From a virus: a DNA stretch of 25,385 bases. The notes beneath the pieces were generated by a model. It was not told where the DNA came from, searched no databases, and was given only the letters and a program-made list of their open reading frames with translations. Location: positions 1 through 25,385 of IMG/VR virus record IMGVR_UViG_3300005527_000266; one strand, 5' to 3'. The position numbers and the translations under genes are program-made. This document shows positions 16,662-23,332 of this stretch, in pieces (the first letter of the stretch is position 1; every line of letters starts with the position of its first letter).

Positions 16662-16689
16662 AACCCACGTTAAATTAATAACGTGGGTT
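16662..16689 (-). terminator. Rho-independent terminator after Hsp20
   Basis: An 11-bp perfect stem (16662-16672 with 16679-16689) and six-base loop, with a T-rich tract in the leftward direction. It lies 19 bases after the Hsp20 stop. Confidence 0.88.
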
Positions 16690-16708
16690 ATATAACCACG
16701 ATTGAATA

Positions 16709-17194
16709 TTAATCAATCTTTACTTTCTTAGTAGTGGGAATCGTTGGTTTTAACTTATTAAGTGTAACAGTTAAAAGTCCATTTTCAAATTTAGCAATCG
16801 GTTGATCTTTATCAATTATATCACCCAATGTAAAACTGCGTTTAAAACTGCTATGTTTAAGTTCTCTACGAATATATCTACGATCTTGTAGATCTGCATC
16901 ATTTAACTTACGAACTTTCTGACCACTAATTGTAAGCACGTTTTCTTGTACTTCAACGGTAACTTCATCTTTACTTAAACCCGGAATTTCTGCTAGAATT
17001 TCAACTCTATCACTATAATCAACCACATCTACACGTGGATAACTTTGTTTTTCAAAAAATCCAACACCTAGTTCTTTTGTTAATTCTGGAAAGTGATTTG
17101 CGAATACTTCATCAAATACACGATCAAACGGAGTTAGAAATTCATCACGATCTACGTGACGCAATGCAAACGGACTATATTTAATTACTGACAT
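16709..17194 (-). CDS. hsp20: Small heat-shock protein, Hsp20/alpha-crystallin family (161 aa)
   Basis: Residues 53-147 form the alpha-crystallin domain: PRVDVVDYSDRVEILAEIPGLSKDEVTVEVQENVLTISG (53-91), then a loop with RRYIRRE and the NGLLTVTL strand (138-145). A TIP motif (151-153) resembles the C-terminal I-x-I anchoring signal. Hsp20 proteins are ATP-independent holdases that bind unfolding proteins as oligomers; phage copies are common in T4-type marine phages and may aid capsid or tail protein folding. It is a monocistronic unit with its own consensus promoter, a 95-base leader, an AAAGG ribosome-binding site and a terminator, so it is probably expressed independently of the late genes. 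Confidence 0.95.
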   Translation of the reverse strand: MSVIKYSPFALRHVDRDEFLTPFDRVFDEVFANHFPELTKELGVGFFEKQSYPRVDVVDYSDRVEILAEIPGLSKDEVTVEVQENVLTISGQKVRKLNDADLQDRRYIRRELKHSSFKRSFTLGDIIDKDQPIAKFENGLLTVTLNKLKPTIPTTKKVKID

Positions 17195-17209
17195 ATATTT
17201 ACCTTTCTT

Positions 17210-17234
17210 TTAATAATTCTATTGAACTTATTAA
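17210..17234 (-). other. Leader hairpin just upstream of the Hsp20 ribosome-binding site
   Basis: TTAATAA and TTATTAA (7 bp, 11-base loop) form a weak AT-only hairpin ending a few bases before the AAAGG ribosome-binding site. A second inverted repeat (CACTAT/ATAGTG) is at 17254-17270. AT-only stems that melt on warming would suit an RNA thermometer, but neither stem occludes the AAAGG itself. Confidence 0.35.
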
Positions 17235-17295
17235 CCTAATAGCCTCACTCGAGCACTATAGTAGATAGTGTCTATAAGATCACCATCTAACAATA

Positions 17296-17324
17296 TATAT
17301 AACACAGTTGAAGAAAAATGTCAA
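17296..17324 (-). promoter_or_regulatory. Sigma70-type promoter of Hsp20
   Basis: The coding strand shows TTGACA (17319-17324), 17 bases, then TATATA (17296-17301). Transcription would start near 17289, giving a leader of about 95 bases. The -35 box begins only five bases after the stop of the 388-aa fibre gene. Confidence 0.72.
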
Positions 17325-17328
17325 TGTT

Positions 17329-18495
17329 TTAATAGTAACCAACTGAATATCCTTGGCAACTATACGATCCCGCCGCCCATAAAAGTAGTATAATTTGTCC
17401 TCCCGTATATGATGTAGGAGGAGCACCTTCAATTGTAAAATGAGTTCTTATAGTTCCGCCGTCCGGATTGTATGAATATCCGTTTTGCCATCCCCAACTT
17501 GAATATATGTTTGACGTAAGTAAAGTTCCATCTCCAACTTCGCCATATAATTTGAAAGTTACGCCATTAAGTATTACATAATCATTTTCACCTACATTAA
17601 AACTACCTTCTATTTTGAACCATTTTATTTTTTTGCCAGCTTCACCGAAAGCTCCAAAAACGTTTGATGTACCCGACTTGACAGGTATATTAGCTCCGGT
17701 TTTTTGATTATAAGATGCGTTTGCAAATATATCGCCAGCAACACTAACTCCGGCTAAATAACTCGCCGTAAGTGCATAACTAGCACTTACAGCGTAACTC
17801 GATGTACCATTAAATGATACTTTTTTGCCTGTGCCCTTAAAATTAGTAATATTATCAATGCCTCTAAAAGATCCTGTGATTAACGATCCGTTTGATCCAA
17901 TTACTTTTCCATAGTGACTGCCACTAAAACTGCCGCTGGCTTTTGTATTTTTGCTCAGTAAACTTCCATAATGACTGCCACTAAAACTGCCACTTGCCTT
18001 TGTGTTTTTACTCAATAAACTTCCATAAAAACTACCACTAAAACTACCACTAGCTTTTGTGGTTTTGCTAAGTAAACTGCCATAAAAACTACCACTAAAA
18101 CTACCACTTATATTACTTTTATTACCATAAAAACTACCAGTAGCTTTTGTATTTTTACTCAATATACTACCACTAAAACTACCACTTGTTTTTCCGTTAA
18201 AACTACCAGTAGCTTTGGTATTTTTACTAATTACACTTCCCCAGTAACTTCCGCTAAAACTACCACTTGATTTACCTTTAAAGCTACCACTAAAACTACC
18301 ACTAAAACTACCTGTATATGAACCAGTTACATTTCCCAATGCGTCTACTAAATCTCCAAAAGTACTTTTTCTGGAATATAAACCAGATCCCGATTCTATC
18401 GTAAGCAAAAAATCATCAACGTCTATATTTTTATATCTAACAAGTTGACTAACTTTGATAGGAATTACATTTAAATTGTTACATGGACTTGGCAT
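17329..18495 (-). CDS. Tail-fibre-like adhesin with GSFSGS repeat shaft, copy 1 (388 aa)
   Basis: The N-terminal 50 residues (NNLNVIPIKVSQLVRYKNIDVDDFLLTIESG...STFGDLVDALGN) resemble phage fibre attachment domains. The shaft (about residues 56-215) has tandem GSFSGSxYGSLLSKNTKAS units of 19 residues. A neck follows (ITGSFRGIDNITNFKGTGK, then NGTSSYAVSASYALTASY, about 205-255). This neck is shared with the next fibre. The C-terminal 120 residues are a unique tip (NVFGAFGEAGKKIKWFKIEG...) ending in GYSVGYY. The most likely role is a receptor-binding fibre, with the tip as the specificity domain. Its start has TATTTATT four bases upstream and no Shine-Dalgarno sequence. Its stop lies next to the Hsp20 promoter. 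Confidence 0.8.
   Translation of the reverse strand: MPSPCNNLNVIPIKVSQLVRYKNIDVDDFLLTIESGSGLYSRKSTFGDLVDALGNVTGSYTGSFSGSFSGSFKGKSSGSFSGSYWGSVISKNTKATGSFNGKTSGSFSGSILSKNTKATGSFYGNKSNISGSFSGSFYGSLLSKTTKASGSFSGSFYGSLLSKNTKASGSFSGSHYGSLLSKNTKASGSFSGSHYGKVIGSNGSLITGSFRGIDNITNFKGTGKKVSFNGTSSYAVSASYALTASYLAGVSVAGDIFANASYNQKTGANIPVKSGTSNVFGAFGEAGKKIKWFKIEGSFNVGENDYVILNGVTFKLYGEVGDGTLLTSNIYSSWGWQNGYSYNPDGGTIRTHFTIEGAPPTSYTGGQIILLLWAAGSYSCQGYSVGYY
17910..18320 (-). repeat. 57-bp tandem repeats coding for the fibre shaft, copy 1
   Basis: Near-identical 57-bp units begin at 17915, 17972 and 18029, with a further boundary at 18086; more divergent units continue to about 18320. Each encodes a GSFSGS-YGSLLSKNTKA repeat. 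High identity suggests recent expansion by slippage or recombination. Confidence 0.85.
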
Positions 18496-18513
18496 ATATA
18501 ATAAATATTAACA

Positions 18514-19569
18514 TTAATATCCGAAGAAAACAAGATTTGCGCCTTCATTTGCTGCAAGATCTACTTCGGTTCTATAAACAGAAACTCTAACTTGTGAAGT
18601 AGTTTTAGTTGGAACGTATACATTATAACCTGCTGTATGAAACTGGTTGGTTGCGGTAACCATTACGTAATTAGAATTAGAAAATGGAGTCGGAGACGAA
18701 AAATTAACAGTATAATCACCTGTGTCATTTTTTGTTACCGATGAAACATTATATGCGGATATAATTGCTCCTGTGTTACTAAAGTTTACCCATGCTTTTG
18801 TAATAGCAGGATTATATTGTGGATTTACATAACTACTTGTTATGGCATAATCACTTTTAACGGCATGACTACCGCTTACAGCGTAACTTGAAGTACCATT
18901 ATAAGATACGTTTTTACCAGTACCTTTAAAATTAGTAATATTATCTATACCTCTAAAGCTGCCTGTTAATAAAGAATTTTTACTTGTTATTTTACCCAAA
19001 TAACTTCCACTAAAACTGCCACTCAATTTATTGTTTGTTCCATAAAAACTACCTGTAGCTTTTGTGTTTTTGCTAGTTACACTACCAAAATAACTACCAC
19101 TAAAACTACCGCTTAGTTTGTTGTTTGTGCCATAAAAACTACCTGTAGCTTTTGTGTTTTTGCTAGTTACACTACCAAAATAACTACCACTAAAACTACC
19201 ACTTGATTTACCTTTAAAGCTACCACTAAAACTACCTGTAGCTTTTGTGTTTTTGCTAGTTACACTACCAAAATAACTACCACTAAAACTACCACTCAGT
19301 TTGTTGTTTGTGCCATAAAAACTACCTGTAGCTTTGGTATTTTTGCTAACTATTCTACCCCAGTAACTACCACTAAAACTACCACTAAAAATTCCTCCGT
19401 TGGTGAAATAATCTTTCAAATTAGATAAACTACTTTTTTTGGAAAAATAATTTCCACCACTATATTGTGAAATTTGTATTACATCGTTATTTGATAATGT
19501 GGATGCATTTGCCAACTGACTTGTTCTCAGAGTTTTTACATTTAAACTGTTACACGAACTTATTGCCAT
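18514..19569 (-). CDS. Tail-fibre-like adhesin with GSFSGS repeat shaft, copy 2 (351 aa)
   Basis: This is a paralogue of the 388-aa fibre. The N-terminal region matches in style (CNSLNVKTLRTSQLANASTL...DVIQISQYSGG), the shaft (about residues 58-205) is built of 30-residue units LSGSFSGSYFGSVTSKNTKA..., and the neck (GSFRGIDNITNFKGTGKNV, NGTSSYAVS) matches the other fibre nearly residue for residue. The C-terminal domain, residues about 250-351 (KAWVNFSNTGAIISAYNVSS... GDYTVNF), is a recognisable tail-fibre tip domain found in many phages, unlike the tip of copy 1. The pair differ only in shaft length and tip, as expected of exchangeable receptor-binding modules. Confidence 0.82.
   Translation of the reverse strand: MAISSCNSLNVKTLRTSQLANASTLSNNDVIQISQYSGGNYFSKKSSLSNLKDYFTNGGIFSGSFSGSYWGRIVSKNTKATGSFYGTNNKLSGSFSGSYFGSVTSKNTKATGSFSGSFKGKSSGSFSGSYFGSVTSKNTKATGSFYGTNNKLSGSFSGSYFGSVTSKNTKATGSFYGTNNKLSGSFSGSYLGKITSKNSLLTGSFRGIDNITNFKGTGKNVSYNGTSSYAVSGSHAVKSDYAITSSYVNPQYNPAITKAWVNFSNTGAIISAYNVSSVTKNDTGDYTVNFSSPTPFSNSNYVMVTATNQFHTAGYNVYVPTKTTSQVRVSVYRTEVDLAANEGANLVFFGY
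19004..19366 (-). repeat. 90-bp tandem repeats coding for the fibre shaft, copy 2
   Basis: Four units: 19004-19093, 19094-19183, 19184-19276 (93 bp, containing a GSFKGKSSGSF variant) and 19277-19366. Most positions are identical, including third codon positions. The unit spans 30 codons, so gain or loss keeps the frame. Confidence 0.88.
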
Positions 19570-19602
19570 ATAATATAAGTATATATTTTTGAAATTTTAA
19601 AG

Positions 19603-19929
19603 TTAACAATTTACACCGGAATTTGTTGGTGTGCCCGGACTACTACCAGGAACTCCTTCTCCGACTACAATCGTAAAACCAGTCGAGTCAAATGGTAAAC
19701 AGCATGTAATAAGTGCCGAACTCCCTAATGGCGGCAAGCTATATCCTACGTTATTAAACTCGGCTCTTAAAGTTCCTGGACCAGAACTAGCCGAAGTATA
19801 ATCATAATAAGCTTCTACAGCGCCGTTCGCAATTACAGGTCCATTTACAGTAGTATATGTTTGAAAAATTTTATAATTTACACCAGGTATATCATCAACA
19901 TTTTTCCAAAATGAAGTTGGGAAATTCAT
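19603..19929 (-). CDS. Small protein between tail-fibre genes (108 aa)
   Basis: The ATG follows the stop of the 473-aa fibre gene by three bases (TAATTTATG), so it is probably co-translated. The N-terminal part begins MNFPTSFWKNVDDIPGVNYKIF and the C-terminal part is Gly/Ser/Pro-rich, ending NSGVNC, with two adjacent cysteines (about residues 75-76). There is no membrane helix or recognised motif. In comparable fibre clusters such genes can be fibre chaperones or tip proteins. Here that is only a position-based guess. Confidence 0.55.
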   Translation of the reverse strand: MNFPTSFWKNVDDIPGVNYKIFQTYTTVNGPVIANGAVEAYYDYTSASSGPGTLRAEFNNVGYSLPPLGSSALITCCLPFDSTGFTIVVGEGVPGSSPGTPTNSGVNC

Positions 19930-19932
19930 AAA

Positions 19933-21354
19933 TTATTGGAAATTATTTATTGCACTACCAAATATTTTATCGTCAATATTTGTGAAAGTTATAATATCTT
20001 TACTTCCTGTTGCCATAGTGATAGACGCGCTTAGTCCATTTTTCCAATAAACCTTTGTAGTTGCGGTAGAACCTCCGTCTAAACTTCCGGACCACTTTAA
20101 GACTTTAAATTTGCCGCTATTATGTACAAACACAGTGGTTGTTTGTCCTTTCAACAAAGACATGGTACAATAAGCACTGGCACTTAGTTTTAATTTAACA
20201 GACGAGTATCTATCACCTCTTATTTTTTTATATTGACTACCACCAGTAACATTTACGGAGTCTGAGTAACCTACAAAAGAACCGGTAATGCCGCCTTGTA
20301 ATTCGCTAACAGTTATTGTTTGACTCGTCAGTCTGCCACCTACACTCACAGGTACAGAAAAATTCCACGTGCCTCCATAATAACTAAAATTATTTAAATT
20401 TTTTAATGTTCTAGCACCATCCCACACAGCCACGTAATCTACTACTCCCACGGTACTTGCTGTAATTGGATTTGTCCATGTAACTTGATAATCCGAATTT
20501 GATGTTTTGGCTAATACTTGATATGTACTTCCGCCTGCGGGCAATCCGTTACCTACTCCTGCAGCTGCATATGCCGCTGTGAGTGCTTGTGTAGCATAAG
20601 ACGATGTACCGTAGAAAAATGCTGAGGAGACACCGCCATTTATAGTTGGTGTCGTATTGCCACTTTCCAATACTTTTGTTGATGTTGAATTATAAACATC
20701 TCCTGTTAAATTACCTACAAATCCAGTATTTGCCGTTATTGTTGTTCCTGTAACAGCTGCTGCGGATGAAGCTCCTATTACTGTGCCGTCTATAACACCA
20801 CCATTGACATCTATACTGCTAAAAGTACTTGTGCCTGTAGAAGTTATATTACCTGCAAATCCTGTACTTGCAGTAATTGTTGTACCAACTATAGTATTTG
20901 GAGTCGTACCGCCAATTGGAGAATCATCAATTTCAACACTAACCATCTTACCGTCTGTTATGTTTGCTTTGATAAGCTTAGCATCTGAAGCAGTTAATTC
21001 TTGTTGTATATAAACATCCATGAATTTACTCAAGGTTGTATCATATACACTTCCCGTTAAATTTCCTGTAATTTTACCATCAACTGTTAAATTATCTCTA
21101 ACTCTAACGGTATAAAAATTAGAAGATTTACCTGTTGGATTGTAAAAACTTCCGGTGAATTGGTTATTTGTGTTAGATAAATTAACTAATCCTGTATACG
21201 AACTTAAACTAGAAAATAAACTAGAGGATATATTTGTATATTGTATTCGACGAGTAACTCCATTTGATTGAATTAATAGTTCATCGGTACCGGTAATACT
21301 CGGTGCAATAGGTAAACTTGAAATTAATCTTCCGTTATTAGATAATACTGCCAT
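19933..21354 (-). CDS. Tail-fibre-like protein with GTTITANTGFxGN repeats (473 aa)
   Basis: The N-terminus (SNNGRLISSLPIAPSITGTDELLIQSNGVTRRIQYTNISSSL, about 5-46) is a typical fibre/attachment start. Residues about 145-215 contain paired repeats such as VGTTITASTGFAGNITSTGT and VTGTTITANTGFVGNLTGDV, with GTVIGASSAAA between, the low-complexity shaft common in phage fibres. The C-terminal half contains a YGTSSYATQALTAAYAAA neck, similar to the neck in the two GSFSGS fibres, and ends with a beta-rich domain (SGKFKVLKWSG...DIITFTNIDDKIFGSAINNF) of a type often seen at fibre ends. The TATTTATA octamer lies seven bases before the ATG. Role inferred: distal or long tail fibre. Confidence 0.8.
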   Translation of the reverse strand: MAVLSNNGRLISSLPIAPSITGTDELLIQSNGVTRRIQYTNISSSLFSSLSSYTGLVNLSNTNNQFTGSFYNPTGKSSNFYTVRVRDNLTVDGKITGNLTGSVYDTTLSKFMDVYIQQELTASDAKLIKANITDGKMVSVEIDDSPIGGTTPNTIVGTTITASTGFAGNITSTGTSTFSSIDVNGGVIDGTVIGASSAAAVTGTTITANTGFVGNLTGDVYNSTSTKVLESGNTTPTINGGVSSAFFYGTSSYATQALTAAYAAAGVGNGLPAGGSTYQVLAKTSNSDYQVTWTNPITASTVGVVDYVAVWDGARTLKNLNNFSYYGGTWNFSVPVSVGGRLTSQTITVSELQGGITGSFVGYSDSVNVTGGSQYKKIRGDRYSSVKLKLSASAYCTMSLLKGQTTTVFVHNSGKFKVLKWSGSLDGGSTATTKVYWKNGLSASITMATGSKDIITFTNIDDKIFGSAINNFQ

Positions 21355-21361
21355 AATAATA

Positions 21362-21369
21362 TATAAATA
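21362..21369 (-). promoter_or_regulatory. TATTTATA octamer before the fibre cluster
   Basis: The coding strand reads TATTTATA, seven bases, then the ATG of the 473-aa fibre gene. It lies within the 18-base gap after the PhoH-like gene. Confidence 0.4.
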
Positions 21370-21372
21370 TAA

Positions 21373-22089
21373 TTATGACAAAGTTTTAAGTTTTTTTAAT
21401 ATAAATTTAACTAATCCACTTCTTACGATGTCTTCTTCATCAAATCTAAAAACAAAAACGCCGTTATTTTTACTTTCAACGTCGTCAAATAAATTAATGA
21501 TTGGTACAAATCCGCTTTTACCATTAATATCACTTTGATCTGGGTCGCCACATATAAACAATTTACTAAATTCGCCAACTCTAGTTAATAATGTAACGAG
21601 TTCTTTTTTAGTCATGTTTTGTGCTTCATCCGCAACAATACATTTAGCGTTCCAACTCAAACCACGTAGAAAGTTTATAGGAAACCCATGAATACGTTCT
21701 TCTTTTTTAAGTTTATCAATATCATGTTTTGATAACAACTCCTCTAATTTATCAATTAATGGTTGAATGTATGGACTCATTTTTTCATCCATTTCTCCGG
21801 GTAAAAATCCTAATTTACTATCACTGCTTTCAACGATACTACGTACATAAACAATCTCACTTACTCGTTTTTGATTTATTAAATACAGTCCTGCCAATAT
21901 ACTTGTAAATGTTTTGGATGTACCTGCCGGACCAGATATGAATACACATTTTGTATTTTTATCTTGTAATATTTGTAATAAATTTTTTTGCTTTTCTGTT
22001 AATTCTCTATCATCTATTATAATAGCATCTTTAATTTTTGGGTTTTGATGAATTTTTGGACTTGTATCGTTTAAGTTTTTTTTGCTCAT
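21373..22089 (-). CDS. phoH: PhoH-like ATPase (238 aa)
   Basis: Walker A GPAGTSKT is at 53-60 (Ser where the usual form has Gly), Walker B IVADEAQN at 151-158, and GDPDQSD at 181-187. The spacing and the LTEKQKNLLQIL entry helix match the PhoH family, P-loop ATPases related to superfamily 1 helicases and common in marine phages, where the function is unclear (possibly RNA metabolism or phosphate-linked expression). The ORF begins with ATG at 22087-22089, overlapping the 117-aa gene by 59 bases. No later in-frame Met precedes the Walker A region, so the overlap is probably real and suggests translational coupling. Length is typical of phage PhoH. Confidence 0.93.
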   Translation of the reverse strand: MSKKNLNDTSPKIHQNPKIKDAIIIDDRELTEKQKNLLQILQDKNTKCVFISGPAGTSKTFTSILAGLYLINQKRVSEIVYVRSIVESSDSKLGFLPGEMDEKMSPYIQPLIDKLEELLSKHDIDKLKKEERIHGFPINFLRGLSWNAKCIVADEAQNMTKKELVTLLTRVGEFSKLFICGDPDQSDINGKSGFVPIINLFDDVESKNNGVFVFRFDEEDIVRSGLVKFILKKLKTLS

Positions 22090-22384
22090 GTTCTTCGATT
22101 TGTTTTTTTAATCTCACTAACCGATCACAAAACTCATATTTTTCAGTTTTTATATAAAAATTAAAAATATTATTGATATTTTCTTTAAATGACGATTTTT
22201 CTAACATCACAATAAAATCTGTATCTTTAAATTTGAAGACTTCAATAGACGAATAATTATTATCAAGCGCGTACTGTACGGATGAAACAATTTGTTCTGT
22301 TAATTTAACTTTGTTATTCTTTATAAAGAGTTCCATCTCATCATAAACAGATGGCAAAGTCAGTGATTTAAATGATTCTGTCAT
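22031..22384 (-). CDS. Small conserved-looking protein overlapping PhoH (117 aa)
   Basis: A 117-residue protein, helical at both ends, with a central VKLTEQIVSSVQYALDNNYSSIEVFKF segment and a basic, lysine-rich C-terminus (KKQIEEHEQKKLKRYKSKN...) that overlaps the start of PhoH in another frame. The centre (DTDFIVMLEKSSFKENINNIF) resembles small proteins linked with phoH in T4-type phages, though I cannot name the family. It starts a unit: the terminator at 22412-22437 lies just upstream, and TATTTATT sits six bases before the ATG. A PhoH partner or nucleic-acid-binding accessory is the simplest guess. Confidence 0.62.
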   Translation of the reverse strand: MTESFKSLTLPSVYDEMELFIKNNKVKLTEQIVSSVQYALDNNYSSIEVFKFKDTDFIVMLEKSSFKENINNIFNFYIKTEKYEFCDRLVRLKKQIEEHEQKKLKRYKSKNSSKPKN

Positions 22385-22411
22385 TCAATTAATAAATATC
22401 AAAAAAATAAA

Positions 22412-22437
22412 AAAGACGTTATGATAATAACGTCTTT
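22412..22437 (-). terminator. Rho-independent terminator after the 70-aa gene
   Basis: An 11-bp perfect stem (22412-22422 with 22427-22437) with a GATA loop, followed leftwards by TTTATTTTTTT. It ends the small-gene unit started by the promoter at 22932-22959. Confidence 0.88.
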
Positions 22438-22459
22438 ACTAAAAATGTAAGTATTTAAC

Positions 22460-22672
22460 TTAACGTTTTGATTTTTTCTTTTCCGATTTGATCGGTTGTT
22501 TAGGTTCTTGTGCAGAATCGTTACTTTCTAACTGCGTTATTCTAATTTTTGCAGTTGAAAGCCAAGCACGTTTAGTAAACGGAGACGCAAATTCAAATGT
22601 TTTACTTAACTTTAGTAATTCATCAATTTCTTGTCTTGAATTTGAATGTTTAATTTGTTCTCTAACCCCCAT
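22460..22672 (-). CDS. Small basic protein (70 aa)
   Basis: A 70-residue protein with a helical N-terminal half (REQIKHSNSRQEIDELLKLSKTF, residues 4-26), a KRAWLSTAKIRITQLE helix (34-49) and a disordered lysine-rich C-terminus (SEKKKSKR). The start codon lies two bases after the stop of the 59-aa gene, and an AAAGG sequence lies about eight bases before it, in the upstream gene's end. The pattern is shared with short hypothetical proteins of T4-type marine phages. No function is apparent. Confidence 0.6.
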   Translation of the reverse strand: MGVREQIKHSNSRQEIDELLKLSKTFEFASPFTKRAWLSTAKIRITQLESNDSAQEPKQPIKSEKKKSKR

Positions 22673-22674
22673 AA

Positions 22675-22854
22675 TTATTTACCTTTCACTTCAACTATTT
22701 CAAGTTTACTACCATCTGGCCATCTTTTGATAATGCTAGACCAATGATCGTATTCTACTTTAGCTTCATCCTTAGTCAAATAGTCTAATTCAGACACTCT
22801 TAGACCGTTTCTAATAACAGCAAACTTTGTTATTTGTTCTTTTTTTGTTAACAT
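22675..22854 (-). CDS. Small protein behind a strong sigma70 promoter (59 aa)
   Basis: A 59-codon ORF (MLTKKEQITKFAVIRNGLRV...IIKRWPDGSKLEIVEVKGK) that has coding character and ends two bases before the next ATG. The end WPDGSKLEIVEVKGK forms a plausible beta hairpin; the start is helical. The leader is about 70 bases from the consensus promoter at 22932-22959, with a hairpin at its 5' end. No Shine-Dalgarno sequence is present, but TATTTGTA, one base off the recurrent octamer, lies four bases before the ATG. Early host-type expression is likely. Function is unknown. Confidence 0.62.
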   Translation of the reverse strand: MLTKKEQITKFAVIRNGLRVSELDYLTKDEAKVEYDHWSSIIKRWPDGSKLEIVEVKGK

Positions 22855-22900
22855 ATATTACAAATATATTTTCGTTTATTACTCGGTATTTTTTTACAAA

Positions 22901-22921
22901 TTCAAGATTACCGGTCTTGAA
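22901..22921 (-). other. Inverted repeat at the start of the small-gene transcript
   Basis: TTCAAGA, seven bases including CCGG, then TCTTGAA: a 7-bp perfect stem located just inside the predicted transcription start of the leftward promoter. It could be a 5'-end stabilising hairpin of the mRNA or a repressor operator. Confidence 0.55.
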
Positions 22922-22931
22922 CTATAACTAA

Positions 22932-22959
22932 ATTATACATAGAATAACTCATATGTCAA
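22932..22959 (-). promoter_or_regulatory. Consensus sigma70 promoter, leftward
   Basis: The coding strand shows TTGACA (22954-22959), 16 bases, then TATAAT (22932-22937). Both hexamers match the E. coli consensus exactly. It drives the 59-aa and 70-aa genes and stands between divergent genes, so it is probably an early promoter read by the host polymerase. Confidence 0.82.
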
Positions 22960-23017
22960 TCTTAATTTTAATTTATAATAACTAACTTTTATTGTATACA
23001 ACTATGTATATCTACAT

Positions 23018-23296
23018 ATGAGCGATATCGTAAAATTTACAGAAGAAGAAATACAATCAATAGCTAAATTACAGTCTGATTATCAACAGTCAATTTATAC
23101 ACTCGGTCAATTAGATTTAGAAAAAACTGATTTACAACTTCAATTGGACGAAATTACTAAAAAACGTACTGAGATATATGACAACTGGAAAAAACTTCAA
23201 CAACAAGAAGTCAATATTTTAAATTCGTTGAGTCAAAAATATGGAGATGGAAGTTTAAACTTAAAAGACGGTACGTTTAGACGAATATCAAAATAA
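23018..23296 (+). CDS. Small coiled-coil protein, the only clear plus-strand gene (92 aa)
   Basis: A 92-residue, strongly helical protein (MSDIVKFTEEEIQSIAKLQSDYQQSIYTLGQL...). Residues about 7-75 form a coiled coil rich in Gln, Leu and Glu, ending in a compact LSQKYGDGSLNLKDGTF segment. The pattern (FTEEE...Q..Y......LG.L.......L......L......Q..E......L...YG.G.L....G.F) is one I recognise as a widespread small protein of T4-type marine phages, of unknown function. It is divergent from the small-gene unit and is followed by a bidirectional terminator. No Shine-Dalgarno sequence is seen, but TATGTATA, one base off the recurrent octamer, lies seven bases before the ATG. Confidence 0.8.
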   Translation: MSDIVKFTEEEIQSIAKLQSDYQQSIYTLGQLDLEKTDLQLQLDEITKKRTEIYDNWKKLQQQEVNILNSLSQKYGDGSLNLKDGTFRRISK

Positions 23297-23303
23297 TAAA
23301 AAA

Positions 23304-23330
23304 TAAAACCCGGTGTAAAACCGGGTTTTA
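23304..23330. terminator. Bidirectional terminator between convergent genes
   Basis: A 10-bp stem (23304-23313 with 23321-23330) with a seven-base loop; both sides end in A/T runs (TAAAA...TTTTA). It lies between the plus-strand 92-aa gene and the minus-strand 63-aa gene, so it can stop transcripts from both sides. Confidence 0.87.
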
Positions 23331-23332
23331 TA

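Noticed and set aside
17195-17328. A small gene in the Hsp20 leader
   Set aside because: No open frame of reasonable length with a start codon is visible; the stretch is explained by a promoter and a structured leader.
17910-19366. CRISPR array or diversity-generating retroelement in the repeat regions
   Set aside because: The repeats are in-frame coding units without unique spacers, and there is no reverse transcriptase, Cas gene or template repeat in the window.
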